From Streptomyces agglomeratus (GTDB taxonomy: Bacteria > Actinomycetota > Actinomycetes > Streptomycetales > Streptomycetaceae), in NCBI RefSeq assembly GCF_001746415.1, contig NZ_MEHJ01000001.1, forward strand, positions 5,710,501-5,774,500: DNA of 64,000 bases. Direction: 5' to 3'. The position numbers and the translations under genes are program-made. Every line of letters starts with the position of its first letter. Position 1 is the stretch's first letter. Of the stretch, positions 52,896 to 61,783 are shown in pieces. The notes under the pieces were generated by a model. The model was not told the DNA's origin, did no database searches, and worked only from the letters and a program-made list of their open reading frames with translations.

Positions 52896-53261
52896 GTGAC
52901 CGAGATTGACGCAAAGATCGATGCTCTCGTCCCCGCCTGGCTCAACCTCCCCGACATCGCGGAAAAGCTCGATGTCGAGGTGACGCGCGTCCGGCAGCTG
53001 GTCAAGGAAGGCCAGCTGATCGCCGTACGCCGCGGAGAGAACAGGGTGCTTCAGGTGCCTGCCGCCTTCATCGACGGCGACAAGGTGGTCAAGGGTCTCG
53101 CAGGGACCCTGACGCTCCTGAGGGACGACGGCTTCTCCGACGAAGAGATGCTCGAGTGGCTCTTCACTCCAGACCCGACCCTGCCGGGCACCCCCGCGCA
53201 GGCGTTGAGTGAGAATCGCGGCACGGAGGTGAAGCGGCGCGCCCAGGCGCTGGCCGTCTGA
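52896..53261 (+). CDS. Rv2175c-like DNA-binding protein
   Basis: The 121-residue protein matches Rv2175c of Mycobacterium tuberculosis, a winged-helix DNA-binding protein phosphorylated by the kinase PknL. The helix-turn-helix is at ~18-45 ([22 protein letters not shown]) and an acidic helical end follows ([15 protein letters not shown]). The PASTA kinase at 45-47 kb is one possible modifier. It starts at GTG 52896. The DNA targets are unknown. Confidence 0.83.
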   Translation: MTEIDAKIDALVPAWLNLPDIAEKLDVEVTRVRQLVKEGQLIAVRRGENRVLQVPAAFIDGDKVVKGLAGTLTLLRDDGFSDEEMLEWLFTPDPTLPGTPAQALSENRGTEVKRRAQALAV

Positions 53262-53338
53262 CCTCAGCCGACACAACCGCACGCGGTGTACGGGCCTTCG
53301 CCGGCCCGTGCACCGCCCACCCACGGGGGGACACCACC

Positions 53339-54034
53339 ATGCCCGCGCCCACGCCCATGCCCACGTCCGCGGCGTCGTCGGGAGAAGGCGTCACCGCGCG
53401 CGAGCGGCTCGCCGGTGCCCGGCTGTACCTGTGCACGGACGCCCGCAAGCGCCAGGGCGACCTCCCCGAGTTCCTGGACGCCGTGCTCTCCTCCGGCGTG
53501 GACATCGTGCAGCTGCGCGACAAGGGCATGGAGGCCGGTGAGGAGCTGGAGCACCTCCAGGTCTTCGACGACGCCTGCCGCAGGCACGGCAAGCTGCTCG
53601 CCGTGAACGACCGGGCCGACGTGGCCCACGCCATCGGCGCCGGTGTGCTGCACCTGGGGCAGGGAGACCTGCCCGTCCCCGCCGCGCGGGCGATCCTCGG
53701 TGCCGACGTCCTCGTCGGCCGCTCCACGCACGGCGAGTCCGAGGTCGACGCGGCCGCGGCGGAGCCCGGCGTGGACTACTTCTGCACCGGGCCGTGCTGG
53801 CCCACCCCCACCAAGCCCGGCCGGTACGCCCCCGGTCTCGGCCTCGTCCGGTACGCCGCCGGGCTGCGCCAGGACCGGCCGTGGTTCGCGATCGGTGGCA
53901 TCGACGCCGGCAACCTCGACGAGGTCCTGGACGCGGGCGCCCGCCGGGTCGTGGTCGTACGGGCGATCACGGAGGCCGACGATCCGGCCGCCGCAGCGGC
54001 GGCCCTCGCGAAGCGGATCCGGGCGTACGCCTGA
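53339..54034 (+). CDS. thiE: Thiamine-phosphate synthase
   Basis: ThiE (231 residues) joins the pyrimidine pyrophosphate and thiazole phosphate to give thiamine phosphate. Motifs are [37 protein letters not shown] and [15 protein letters not shown], with [10 protein letters not shown] near the end. The N-terminal ~20 residues are low-complexity; ATG 53339 is the annotated start but a later start is possible. It is transcribed opposite to thiO-thiS-thiG and no TPP riboswitch is seen before it. Confidence 0.94.
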   Translation: MPAPTPMPTSAASSGEGVTARERLAGARLYLCTDARKRQGDLPEFLDAVLSSGVDIVQLRDKGMEAGEELEHLQVFDDACRRHGKLLAVNDRADVAHAIGAGVLHLGQGDLPVPAARAILGADVLVGRSTHGESEVDAAAAEPGVDYFCTGPCWPTPTKPGRYAPGLGLVRYAAGLRQDRPWFAIGGIDAGNLDEVLDAGARRVVVVRAITEADDPAAAAAALAKRIRAYA

Positions 54035-54056
54035 CAGCCCCGCCTGGTGGCACGGG

Positions 54057-54103
54057 TGTCCACGGCTGTCCGACAGGTGGACAATAATCCGGCAATATGG
54101 ACA
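54057..54103. promoter_or_regulatory. Repeated TGGACA motifs before metF
   Basis: Four hexamers occur in 47 bp: TGTCCA (54057-54062), TGTCCG (54067-54072), TGGACA (54078-54083) and TGGACA (54098-54103). The middle two form an inverted pair. They lie 51-97 bp before metF and could be regulator sites; no known consensus is claimed. Confidence 0.4.
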
Positions 54104-54153
54104 AAGTCCCCTCTTTTGTTGGGTCCCCGCCGAGCCCTCGCTAACCTGCCGTT

Positions 54154-55071
54154 ATGGCCCTTGGCACAGCTTCGACCAGGACGGATCACGCGCTCACGGT
54201 GCGTGACCTGCTCGCGACCGGTAAAACCTCGTACTCGTTCGAGTTCTTCGCGCCCCGGACCGAAAAGGGTGAGCGGAACCTCTGGAACGCGCTGCGCCGG
54301 GTCGAAGCGGTGGCCCCCAGCTTCGTCTCCGTGACGTACGGGGCGGGCGGGTCCACCAGGGCCGGCACGGTCGGGGCCACCGAGCAGATCGCCTCCGACT
54401 CCACCCTGACCCCGGTCGCGCACCTCACGGCGGTGGACCACTCCGTCGCCGAGCTGCGCAACATGATCGGCCAGTACGCGGACGCCGGAATCCGGAACAT
54501 CCTCGCCGTACGCGGAGACCCGCCCGGCGACCCGATGGGCGAGTGGGTCGAGCACCCGCAGGGCGTGCGGTACGCGGCGGACCTGGTGCGCCTCATCAAG
54601 GAGTCCGGAGACTTCTGCGTGGGTGTCGCGGCCTTCCCCGAGATGCACCCGCGCTCGACCGACTGGGACACCGACATCGCGCACTTCGTGGACAAGTGCC
54701 GGGCCGGCGCGGACTACGCGATCACGCAGATGTTCTTCGAGCCGGAAAGCTATCTGCGACTGCGCGACCGGGTCGCGGCCGCGGGCTGCGAGACGCCGAT
54801 CATCCCCGAGGTCATGCCCGTGACGGGGGTCAAGCAGCTCGCCAGGCTCCCTCAGCTCAGCAACGCGCACTTCCCGCCCGCCGTGAAAGAGCGGATCCTC
54901 GCCGTCAAGGACGATCCGGCCGCTGTACGCTCCATTGGCATCGAGTTCGCCACGGAGTTCTGCGCGAGGCTGCTCTCCGAGGGTGTACCCGGATTGCACT
55001 TCATCACGCTCAACAACTCCACGGCGACGCTCGAGATCTACGAGAATCTCGGACTGCACGAGCAGTCCTGA
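54154..55071 (+). CDS. metF: Methylenetetrahydrofolate reductase
   Basis: The 305-residue flavoenzyme reduces 5,10-methylene-THF to 5-methyl-THF for methionine synthesis. Motifs: [17 protein letters not shown] at the N-terminus, [32 protein letters not shown] and [14 protein letters not shown]. Length is normal for bacterial MetF. ATG 54154 is the start. It feeds the methionine/SAM pathway sensed by the SAM-IV riboswitch elsewhere in the window, although no SAM riboswitch precedes metF itself. Confidence 0.95.
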   Translation: MALGTASTRTDHALTVRDLLATGKTSYSFEFFAPRTEKGERNLWNALRRVEAVAPSFVSVTYGAGGSTRAGTVGATEQIASDSTLTPVAHLTAVDHSVAELRNMIGQYADAGIRNILAVRGDPPGDPMGEWVEHPQGVRYAADLVRLIKESGDFCVGVAAFPEMHPRSTDWDTDIAHFVDKCRAGADYAITQMFFEPESYLRLRDRVAAAGCETPIIPEVMPVTGVKQLARLPQLSNAHFPPAVKERILAVKDDPAAVRSIGIEFATEFCARLLSEGVPGLHFITLNNSTATLEIYENLGLHEQS

Positions 55072-55123
55072 CCGGCCGTACCCGCCTCCATTCGCGGGCA
55101 GCGGCCGTACGAGAGGGGCGGGC

Positions 55124-55954
55124 ATGGGCTGGGCGGTCCTCTACATCGCGTTCGGAGTCGTCGCACTGTGGCTGCTCGGCGAAGTGCTGTTGCAGTACAA
55201 GGCACGGCTGAGGTGGCGGCTCCTGGCCTTCGCCGGCTTCATGGGCGTGGTCCTCGGTGTGCTGATGCCGTCCGTGTTCGTGATCGCGGGCGGCGCCGTC
55301 GCCTTCGCGATCGGCCAGACGTACGTCACGCTGTCGTTCCGCCGTGGCTTCTCGACCGGCTGGGCCATCGGCGGCAAGCCGGGTGACAGCCGCCGCCGCA
55401 AGCGCGGCGCCCGCCCCGTGGCGCAGGAGCCGACACTGGAGGTGTCGGACCTGGAGTACGAAGCGGACGCCTCCGAGTACGCGCCGGACGTCCCCGCCGA
55501 GCCCGTCTTCGCGCCGACGCAGCCGCTGCCGGACGAGACCGGGCAGTACGGCGTGTACGACGTGGCGGCGTACGCGGCCCAGCAGCAGGCGCAGAGCGAC
55601 GCCTTCGGAGCCGGCGCGGGCTACGGCGGGTACGACACCTACTCGGACTACGAGCGGCCGAACCAGGACACGTACACCGGCCAGTACGACTACCAGTCCG
55701 GCCAGCAGCAGTACGCCGCCTACTCCGACCCGTACATCGGCACCCAGCAGTACGGCACGCAGGGGTACGGCACCCCCGAGTACGGCGGTCAGGACTACGG
55801 CACCCCGCAGTACGGCAACGACACACCCCCCGGCGGTGTCTGGGTGCCGCAGCAGCGCGACGGGGAGCAGCCCTTCGGCGGCGACCAGCCGGCCCAGGAG
55901 CCCTACCAGGGCGGGTACGACACCACCGGCTACAACGAGCAGTACCGCTACTGA
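55124..55954 (+). CDS. Membrane protein with Tyr/Gln-rich tail
   Basis: The 276-residue protein has two N-terminal membrane helices (~3-22 and ~32-65), a basic stretch (SRRRKRGARP, ~90) and a long tail rich in Tyr, Gln, Gly and Asp. The tail repeats short units such as QYGTQGYGTPEYGGQDYG from about residue 160 to the end. Such composition is found in disordered, self-associating proteins. The start at ATG 55124 has GAGAGGGG before it. Function unknown. Confidence 0.78.
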   Translation: MGWAVLYIAFGVVALWLLGEVLLQYKARLRWRLLAFAGFMGVVLGVLMPSVFVIAGGAVAFAIGQTYVTLSFRRGFSTGWAIGGKPGDSRRRKRGARPVAQEPTLEVSDLEYEADASEYAPDVPAEPVFAPTQPLPDETGQYGVYDVAAYAAQQQAQSDAFGAGAGYGGYDTYSDYERPNQDTYTGQYDYQSGQQQYAAYSDPYIGTQQYGTQGYGTPEYGGQDYGTPQYGNDTPPGGVWVPQQRDGEQPFGGDQPAQEPYQGGYDTTGYNEQYRY

Positions 55955-55988
55955 CCTTCCGGGCGCCGCCGCGCGGCCCCGGCGCCCC

Positions 55989-57494
55989 TTACTGCGAGCC
56001 CCGGAAGCCTTCTCCCTCGACGACGAGTCCCGCGACCAGGGCCCCCGACATTCCGGCATGCGCCAGTCCGCCGCCGGGATGCGCCCAGCCTCCGGCCATC
56101 AGGAGGCCGGGCAGCCGCGTGCTGTTGGACGGGTGCAGCAGCCGCCCCCCGGCGCCCGCCAGCGACGGCGGCGGCACGCAGCCCCCGGGAGATCCCGTCG
56201 CGGCCGCCGTGTCGGCGGGGGTGCGGACCTCGCGCCACAGCAGACGCTCCCGCAGATCGGGAACGGCCGCGAGCGCGGCTGCGACCACCTCGTCGGCGTA
56301 CCGCGCGACCAGGGCCTCGTCCGTCCAGTCGACCGGCCCCTGCGGGGCGACGGTCGCGGTCAGTGTGACGGCCTCGTGGGCCTCGTCCGGGCGGGTCAGC
56401 GGGTCGTCGGGTCGCAGCACGGTCACGGTGGGCCGCTCCGCGTGCTCCCCGGAGAACGCCGCCGACGCCTCCGCGCCCGCGTCGGGGGAGTGGACCACCG
56501 TCCGGTGCACGGTCCCGTCCGGGCCGCCGCGCAGCGCGAGGAAGACCGTGAGCCGGCCCGGGGGCAGGGGGCCGGGGACGACATCGCCCCCGGCCCACAC
56601 CTCGCGCCCCGGTGTCATGCCGCCGAGGAGACGCGGATCGCCGCCGAAGACCACCGAGTCCGCTTCGGCGACCGTTCCGTCGGCCAGCTCCACGCCCGCC
56701 GCGCGGCCGTCCTTCTCGGTGACCGCGACGACCTCGGCGCCGAAGACGAACTCCACCTTCCGGGCCACACAGCGCTCGTGGAGCGCCCGCGCCAGCTCCC
56801 GGATCCCGCCGCGCACGTACCAGCTTCCGAAGGTCTGCTCCATGTACGGCAGGACGGCGGCCGCCGCGGGGGCGGTGCGCGGATCGAGTCCGTACGCCAG
56901 GGCACAGCTGCCCAGCAGAGCGGCCAGCCTGGGGTCCGCCAGCTCCCACTCGCCGATCTCCCCGACCGTGGCCGCCACCCGGTCGCTCCGCAGCAGCCTG
57001 CGCCGGCGCACCGACGGGTACGGGTCGCGGCCGAGGACCTGCCAGTCCGGCCACAGCGGCTCTTCCAGCAGCGGCCGTCTCGTCCGGTCCCACGCCTCGC
57101 GGGCCCGGTTCATGAAGTCGCCCCAGCGCTCACCGGCCCCGGCGCCGAGCGCCGCGTCCAGCGCGGAAACGACCCCCGCGCGCGAGGCGTTGGGCAGCGA
57201 GACGTCCGTGCCGTCCTCGAAGAGGTGGCGGCTCGCCGGGTCCACCGGGGCGAGTGCGACGCACTGCTCCAGGGACTCCTTGCCGGTCTTGGCGAACAGG
57301 TCGCGGTAGACGGCGGGCAGGTGCAGCAGGCCCGGTCCCGTGTCGAAGACGAAGCCGTCCCGCTCGAACCTGCCCAGCGCGCCGCCGTACGTCCGCGCCC
57401 GCTCGTACACCACCACGCGGTGGCCCGCGACGGCCAGCCGGGCGGCGGACGCCATCGCGCCCATCCCGGAGCCGATCACCACAATCCGTGCCAT
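55989..57494 (-). CDS. CrtI-like FAD-dependent phytoene desaturase-family protein
   Basis: The 501-residue protein begins ARIVVIGSGMGAMASAARL, a FAD Rossmann motif, and has the family's substrate region (FVFDTGPGLLHLPAVY, SWYVRGGIRELARAL) and C-terminal FAD motif (LLMAGGWAHPGGGLAHAGMSG). CrtI-type enzymes desaturate carotenoids, but many family members act on other lipids, and no carotenoid genes lie nearby. ATG 57494 is the start; the longer frame has no family resemblance upstream. Confidence 0.85.
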   Translation of the reverse strand: MARIVVIGSGMGAMASAARLAVAGHRVVVYERARTYGGALGRFERDGFVFDTGPGLLHLPAVYRDLFAKTGKESLEQCVALAPVDPASRHLFEDGTDVSLPNASRAGVVSALDAALGAGAGERWGDFMNRAREAWDRTRRPLLEEPLWPDWQVLGRDPYPSVRRRRLLRSDRVAATVGEIGEWELADPRLAALLGSCALAYGLDPRTAPAAAAVLPYMEQTFGSWYVRGGIRELARALHERCVARKVEFVFGAEVVAVTEKDGRAAGVELADGTVAEADSVVFGGDPRLLGGMTPGREVWAGGDVVPGPLPPGRLTVFLALRGGPDGTVHRTVVHSPDAGAEASAAFSGEHAERPTVTVLRPDDPLTRPDEAHEAVTLTATVAPQGPVDWTDEALVARYADEVVAAALAAVPDLRERLLWREVRTPADTAAATGSPGGCVPPPSLAGAGGRLLHPSNSTRLPGLLMAGGWAHPGGGLAHAGMSGALVAGLVVEGEGFRGSQ

Positions 57495-57923
57495 GCCAGG
57501 GACTTTAGCGGCCGCCACTGACACCCGGCCGGGGCAGGGTGAGTACGGGCGCGGACGCGATCGGCACCAGTCGCCGTCCCGGGCCGCCGGGCACCGGACA
57601 CAGGCGTGAGTACCCGTACCTAGTACCGGAGATGAGTAGCTGCGCGGATGGGCTTCCACCTGCGCGGACGGAAGAGTGGGCGGCACGGAAGGGGCGCGGC
57701 GCCCGCACCGCCGGCACGGGGCGGCGGAGCGGCGCGGCTCCCCTGCCGGAGCGGGGGTGTACGGCGGGGTCGGGGACCCGCGGGGGAACACGAAGACGCC
57801 GGTCCGGCGTGGCTCGGGGGGATCGAGCCTCGCGGGACCGGCGTCTTCGCCGTACGGGAACGGCCGCTCTCCAGCGGCTGTTCCCCAGCGGCAGGGGCGC
57901 CGCCGGCTCACTTGGGCGCAGCC
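57495..57923. other. Long intergenic region with large hairpin
   Basis: This 429-bp stretch separates the CrtI-like gene from the TetR gene, both on the minus strand. Readable frames within it have no family resemblance. It contains a long inverted repeat (57791-57849, listed separately) that may end transcription of the gene at 57924-58535. The remainder is probably promoter sequence for the CrtI-like gene. Confidence 0.5.
57791..57849 (-). repeat. Long inverted repeat / hairpin
   Basis: CGAAGACGCCGGTCC (57791-57805) and GGACCGGCGTCTTCG (57835-57849) are perfect 15-bp arms; inside, GGCTCG and CGAGCC form a 6-bp hairpin. It lies about 75 bp downstream of the TetR stop and may be a terminator or small RNA stem. 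Confidence 0.6.
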
Positions 57924-58535
57924 CTAGCGCCGGCCGCTCACCCGGCCGTGCAGCAGCAGCGACAGCGCGGAGTGCACGTCGTCGATCGTCCGCTCGCGCT
58001 GGAACGCCTGCCAGTCGAGCGCCGCCACCAGCACCATGCCGACCAGCGCGGCGGCCGTCAGCGGAATGTCGATCTCCGAGCTCAGCTCACCGTTCTCGAC
58101 GCCCTCGCGCAGCACCGTCTCCACGACGGCGACGGCTTCCTGCCGCACCACCAGGAGCGTCGACTGCCAGGCCCTGTTGGTGCGCCACAGCTCGGCGACG
58201 TACAGCTGCGTGAAGGCCGGGTAGCGGTCGATGAAGCCCAGACCGGCCCTGATCATCGCGTCGAGGGCCTCGACCCTGGTGCCGCCGCGCTCCGCCGTCT
58301 CGTCGGCCGCGGCCTGGAGGGACGCGGTGAGCAGTCCGACCCCGTGCCGCAGCAGCTCTTCGAAGAGCTCCGTCTTGCTTTTGAAGTTGTAGTAGACCGT
58401 GCCCTTGGCGACCCCGGCGCGCTCGGCGATCTCGTCCACTGTCGTCGAGGAGAAACCCTGCTCCGCGATGAGAGTGACGGCCGCCTCGTAGAGCTTCTGC
58501 CGGGTGACCTCGCGGCGGGTTCTGCTGCTGTCCAT
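57924..58535 (-). CDS. TetR-family transcriptional regulator
   Basis: The 203-residue protein has the TetR helix-turn-helix (TRQKLYEAAVTLIAEQGF, TVDEIAERAGVAKGTVYYNFKSK, residues ~10-55). It is the third gene of an operon with an ABC-like protein and a YhgE-type membrane protein; YhgE ends 11 bp before its ATG. A near-perfect palindrome (ACTGAC-CA-GTCAGT) in the operon promoter at 61648 is its likely operator, so it would repress its own operon. A GTG at 58541 is an alternative start. Confidence 0.9.
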   Translation of the reverse strand: MDSSRTRREVTRQKLYEAAVTLIAEQGFSSTTVDEIAERAGVAKGTVYYNFKSKTELFEELLRHGVGLLTASLQAAADETAERGGTRVEALDAMIRAGLGFIDRYPAFTQLYVAELWRTNRAWQSTLLVVRQEAVAVVETVLREGVENGELSSEIDIPLTAAALVGMVLVAALDWQAFQRERTIDDVHSALSLLLHGRVSGRR

Positions 58536-58546
58536 GGGCACGATTC

Positions 58547-60715
58547 TCACAGGCTGAGCTCCGGGTGCAGACGATCGAGGGTCCACACCTGCTTGCGCCG
58601 GGCGGAGATGGCCGTCAGTGCCAGGGCTCCCGCGGTGAAGGCGAGCAGTACGGCGCCGCCCGTCCAGACCGGCTCCAGGCCGCCGCCGGTGATGAGCCGG
58701 CGCAGGCCCTCCACGACGTACGTCATGGGCAGGAAGGGGTGGATCGCGTTGAAGAACCCGGGACTGGTCTGTACGGGGTACGTACCGCCCGCCGAGGTCA
58801 GCTGGAGCATCAGCACGGCGAGGACCAGGATGCGGCCCGCCGCTCCGAACCGTGCGTTGAGCCACTGCACGATCGCCGCGAAACAGCCCGTCACGAGCAC
58901 CAGGAAGCCGATCGTTCCGGCCGCGCGCTCCATCTGGAGCCCGAGGCCCCAGTGCAGTACGGACATGAGCGCGGCCACTTGCAGTACGCCGAGCGCCGCC
59001 ACGGGCAGCCAGCCCGCGAGGGCGATCCGCCAGGCGGAGGCGCCCGCCGCGAGGGCGCGGCGGTTGAGCGGCTGGATCAGCATGTACGCCACCATCGCGC
59101 CGACCCACAGGGACAGCGGGATGAAGTACGGGGCGAACCCGGTGCCGTAGTTGGGCGCCTTGTGCATCGACTGGGAGGCGAGCTGGACCGGGTCGGCCAT
59201 CACGCCGGTGCGCTGGTCCCGCTTGTCCTTGTCGTAGTCCGGGATCTTGCCGACGCCCTTGTGCAGGCCGCTGGCGAGCTCGCCGGAGCCGTCGACGAGC
59301 TTGACGAGACCGCCGTTCAGCTCGCCGGCGCCGGACTGGAGCCGGCCGACGCCGTTGTCGAGGTCGGTGGCACCCGTGCCGAGCTTGGCGATGCCGTTGT
59401 CGAGGTCGACCGCGCCGGTCTTGGCGGAGCCCAGGCCGGTGTTGATCCTCGCGGCGCCCTGGGCGACCTTCTTGGCACCACTGTTCAGGGCGTTGACCTG
59501 GCTGACGGCGGCGTCGAGGTCCTCGTCCAGGTGGGGCGCGCGCGCGGCGATCCGGCGCGCCTGTTCCTGAAGCTTGGCCAGTTCCTTGTCGAGCCGCTCC
59601 AGATCACCGCGCTGGTTCTTGACGAGGTTGTTGACGTCCGAGGCGATGAGAGCCGTGTCGGCCGCCGCCTTGTCGGCCTTCTGCAAGTGGGGGCACGCGG
59701 GGTCGTCGAGAGGCTGGTCCACACAGCGCTCCTGGTAGACGGTGTGCAGTGCGTCCGCGGCCACCCGCGACTTCTCGGCCGCGCCGGGCGCGCGCTCGAC
59801 CAGCGAGTCGAGGTTGTCACGGACGATCCGGGTGCTGTCGGCGACGAGCTTCGCCGTGTCCCCGACCGTCTTGCCGTTGTCCCTGAGGTACGGGCTGACC
59901 GAGTCCGCGAGGCCGTTGACCGTGTCGGCGAGCTTCTGGGTGCCGTCGGCGACCCGCTGGGCGCCGGTCTTCAGCTCGCCCGACTTGGTGTGCAGGGTCT
60001 TCAGGCCGCCGGTCAGCTTGGCGCTGCCGTTCTTGGCCTTCGTCAGCCCGCCGGAGAGCTCCTCCGAGCCGGCCTTGGCCTTGTTGAGGCCACCCTTGAG
60101 ATCGCTGGAGCCCTTCTTCGCCTTTCCGATACCGCCCTTGATGTCGTCGGCGCCCTTGGCCGCCTTCTGGGTCGAGTCGTGGATGTCGGAGAAGGAGATG
60201 AAGATCTTGTCGAGGAACGAACGCGAGGCGTCCTTGGAGGCCGCGGTCCGCACCTCGGAGAAGACCGTTCGCGAGATCTGCCCGACGATGTAGTTGTTCG
60301 CGTCGTTGGTGCGCACTTGAAGGGCGCTCGTCTCGGGAACGTCGCCCGAGCTGGACGCGATCCGCTTGCTGAAGTCCTCCGGCATGGTCAGGGACAGGTA
60401 GTACGCACCGTCCTCGACGCCCCGGCGGGCCTCGTCGGAGCTCACCTCGTGCCACTCGAAGACCTTGCTGTCCCGCAGCTTTCCGGTGATCTCGTCACCC
60501 GCGTGGATCTTCTTGCCGCTAGCGGTCGCGCCCTTGTCGTCGTTGACCAGGGCGACGGGTATCCGGTCGAGCCGGCCGTACGGGTCCCAGAACGACCACA
60601 GGTACAGCGCGCCGTACAGCAGCGGAAGCAGCAGCAGCGCGACGAGCGCGGCACGCGGCAGCTTCCCCCTGCCGAACCGCTTCAGCTCAAGCGCGGCCAG
60701 CCTCGGCGATCGCAT
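58547..60715 (-). CDS. YhgE/Pip-family membrane protein (ABC-2-like)
   Basis: The 722-residue protein has an N-terminal membrane helix (~19-38), a large extracellular part (~40-530) with repeated Lys/Gly-rich heptads (e.g. GLNKAKAGSEELSGGL, LDNGIAKLGTGATDLDNG) forming coiled coils, and about five C-terminal helices (~545-715). This is the YhgE/Pip layout, related to ABC-2 permeases and phage-infection proteins. ATG 60715 with GAGGGGGCGG before it is chosen; it overlaps the ABC-like gene by 29 bp. Export of lipids or other hydrophobic compounds is possible but unproven. Confidence 0.85.
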   Translation of the reverse strand: MRSPRLAALELKRFGRGKLPRAALVALLLLPLLYGALYLWSFWDPYGRLDRIPVALVNDDKGATASGKKIHAGDEITGKLRDSKVFEWHEVSSDEARRGVEDGAYYLSLTMPEDFSKRIASSSGDVPETSALQVRTNDANNYIVGQISRTVFSEVRTAASKDASRSFLDKIFISFSDIHDSTQKAAKGADDIKGGIGKAKKGSSDLKGGLNKAKAGSEELSGGLTKAKNGSAKLTGGLKTLHTKSGELKTGAQRVADGTQKLADTVNGLADSVSPYLRDNGKTVGDTAKLVADSTRIVRDNLDSLVERAPGAAEKSRVAADALHTVYQERCVDQPLDDPACPHLQKADKAAADTALIASDVNNLVKNQRGDLERLDKELAKLQEQARRIAARAPHLDEDLDAAVSQVNALNSGAKKVAQGAARINTGLGSAKTGAVDLDNGIAKLGTGATDLDNGVGRLQSGAGELNGGLVKLVDGSGELASGLHKGVGKIPDYDKDKRDQRTGVMADPVQLASQSMHKAPNYGTGFAPYFIPLSLWVGAMVAYMLIQPLNRRALAAGASAWRIALAGWLPVAALGVLQVAALMSVLHWGLGLQMERAAGTIGFLVLVTGCFAAIVQWLNARFGAAGRILVLAVLMLQLTSAGGTYPVQTSPGFFNAIHPFLPMTYVVEGLRRLITGGGLEPVWTGGAVLLAFTAGALALTAISARRKQVWTLDRLHPELSL

Positions 60716-61628
60716 CGCCCGCCCCCTCTTCGGTGTCGTCCGTGTTGTCGGTGTCATCTGAATCGCCGGTGTCGCCGGTTTCCTCGGCGTCGCAGGCTTG
60801 ATCGGTGTTGTCGGTGTTGTCGGTGTCGTCGGTGGCGCCGGTGCTGTCCGTGCCGGCTGCCTCGTCTTTCTCTGCTCCGGTGCCGTCGTACTCCGGGTCC
60901 GCCGCCGCGTTCGTGCTGTCGGCGCCGGCTCCCGTGGTGACCCGCAGAGCGTCGTCGGGAGCCTCGCTGCACACCGCGATCACGGTCGTCCCCGCCCGCG
61001 CGACGGAGCGCAGCAGCTCCCAGGCCAGGGCACGTTCGGTGTCGGAGAGCTTGAGGTCCAGGTCGTCCACGGCGAGCAGCCGGGGCTTGCCCATCAGGGC
61101 CAGTCCGACGGACAGCCGCAGTATTTCGAGGCGTTCGAGGTCCCGTACGGACGTACGTGCTCCCTTGGGCAGCGCGTCGAGGTCCAGGCCGACGGCGTCC
61201 ATCGCGGCGTCGATCCTCGCCCGCGCCGCCGCGGCGCGCTCGGCACGCGGACGCAGCAGCGTGCGCAGCGAGCCGTCGAAGCGGCGCTGGAGGAGCGCGC
61301 GTTCCCGCAGATGCTCGGCGACCGTGAAGGCCGCGTCGAGTTCATTGACGCCGGTGACCGGGCCGAGCGCGCTCATGCGGCGTACGGCGGCCATCTTCTT
61401 CGGCAGACGCACACCGCCGACTTCCGCGTGACCCTCGGTGGCGCGCATGCGGCCGGTGAGGGCGAGCAGGAGACAGGTGCGGCCGGAGCCGGACGGCCCC
61501 TCGACCGCGACGAGTGCCCCGGGCTCCGCCGTGACGCTTACGCCCCGGAACGCCCAGCCGCGCGGGCCCTTGAGGCCGAAGTCCTCCGCGGTGACAGCTG
61601 CTCCGTGCGTGGTGCTCGGGCTGTCCAC
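60687..61628 (-). CDS. ABC-type ATPase-like protein with degenerate P-loop and Asp/Thr-rich tail
   Basis: The 313-residue protein has an ABC-like core (~10-215) but is unusual. The Walker A reads GPSGSGRTC, with Arg in place of Lys. The LSGGQ signature is missing (VRDLERLEILRL in its place), and the Walker B LLAVDDLD lacks the catalytic Glu. The last ~90 residues are a tail rich in Asp, Thr and Glu (DDTDNTDNTDQ, DSDDTDNTDDTEE) coded by imperfect repeats at 60740-60830. It starts at GTG 61628 with GGAGGGG before it. It may be a non-hydrolysing partner of the YhgE protein. Confidence 0.8.
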   Translation of the reverse strand: MDSPSTTHGAAVTAEDFGLKGPRGWAFRGVSVTAEPGALVAVEGPSGSGRTCLLLALTGRMRATEGHAEVGGVRLPKKMAAVRRMSALGPVTGVNELDAAFTVAEHLRERALLQRRFDGSLRTLLRPRAERAAAARARIDAAMDAVGLDLDALPKGARTSVRDLERLEILRLSVGLALMGKPRLLAVDDLDLKLSDTERALAWELLRSVARAGTTVIAVCSEAPDDALRVTTGAGADSTNAAADPEYDGTGAEKDEAAGTDSTGATDDTDNTDNTDQACDAEETGDTGDSDDTDNTDDTEEGAGDAIAEAGRA

Positions 61629-61647
61629 GAGCCCCTCCCCTTTTTGA

Positions 61648-61661
61648 ACTGACCAGTCAGT
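61648..61661 (-). promoter_or_regulatory. TetR operator palindrome before the ABC/YhgE operon
   Basis: ACTGAC and GTCAGT form a perfect 6-bp inverted repeat around CA, 19 bp before the ABC-like GTG start. This is a typical TetR-family site; the operon's own TetR gene is the natural candidate to bind it. Confidence 0.75.
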
Positions 61662-61783
61662 GCAAAAACTATCCCGAAGTGGCGACTGAAGCAAAAAGAC
61701 CAGGTCAGAGGCGACTGTCAGTGGTGCCCTTCACGATGGACACATACGGCTACAGAGCCGTCACGCGACGAAGGAGGTTCGTC

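Noticed and set aside
57495..57911. A longer N-terminus for the CrtI-like protein
   Set aside because: The dinucleotide-binding motif starts within a few residues of ATG 57494, as in family members; the upstream extension is low-complexity.
58565..60940. A 791-codon plus-strand frame opposite the YhgE gene
   Set aside because: It mirrors the heptad repeats of the YhgE protein, which gives it repetitive composition but no independent family.
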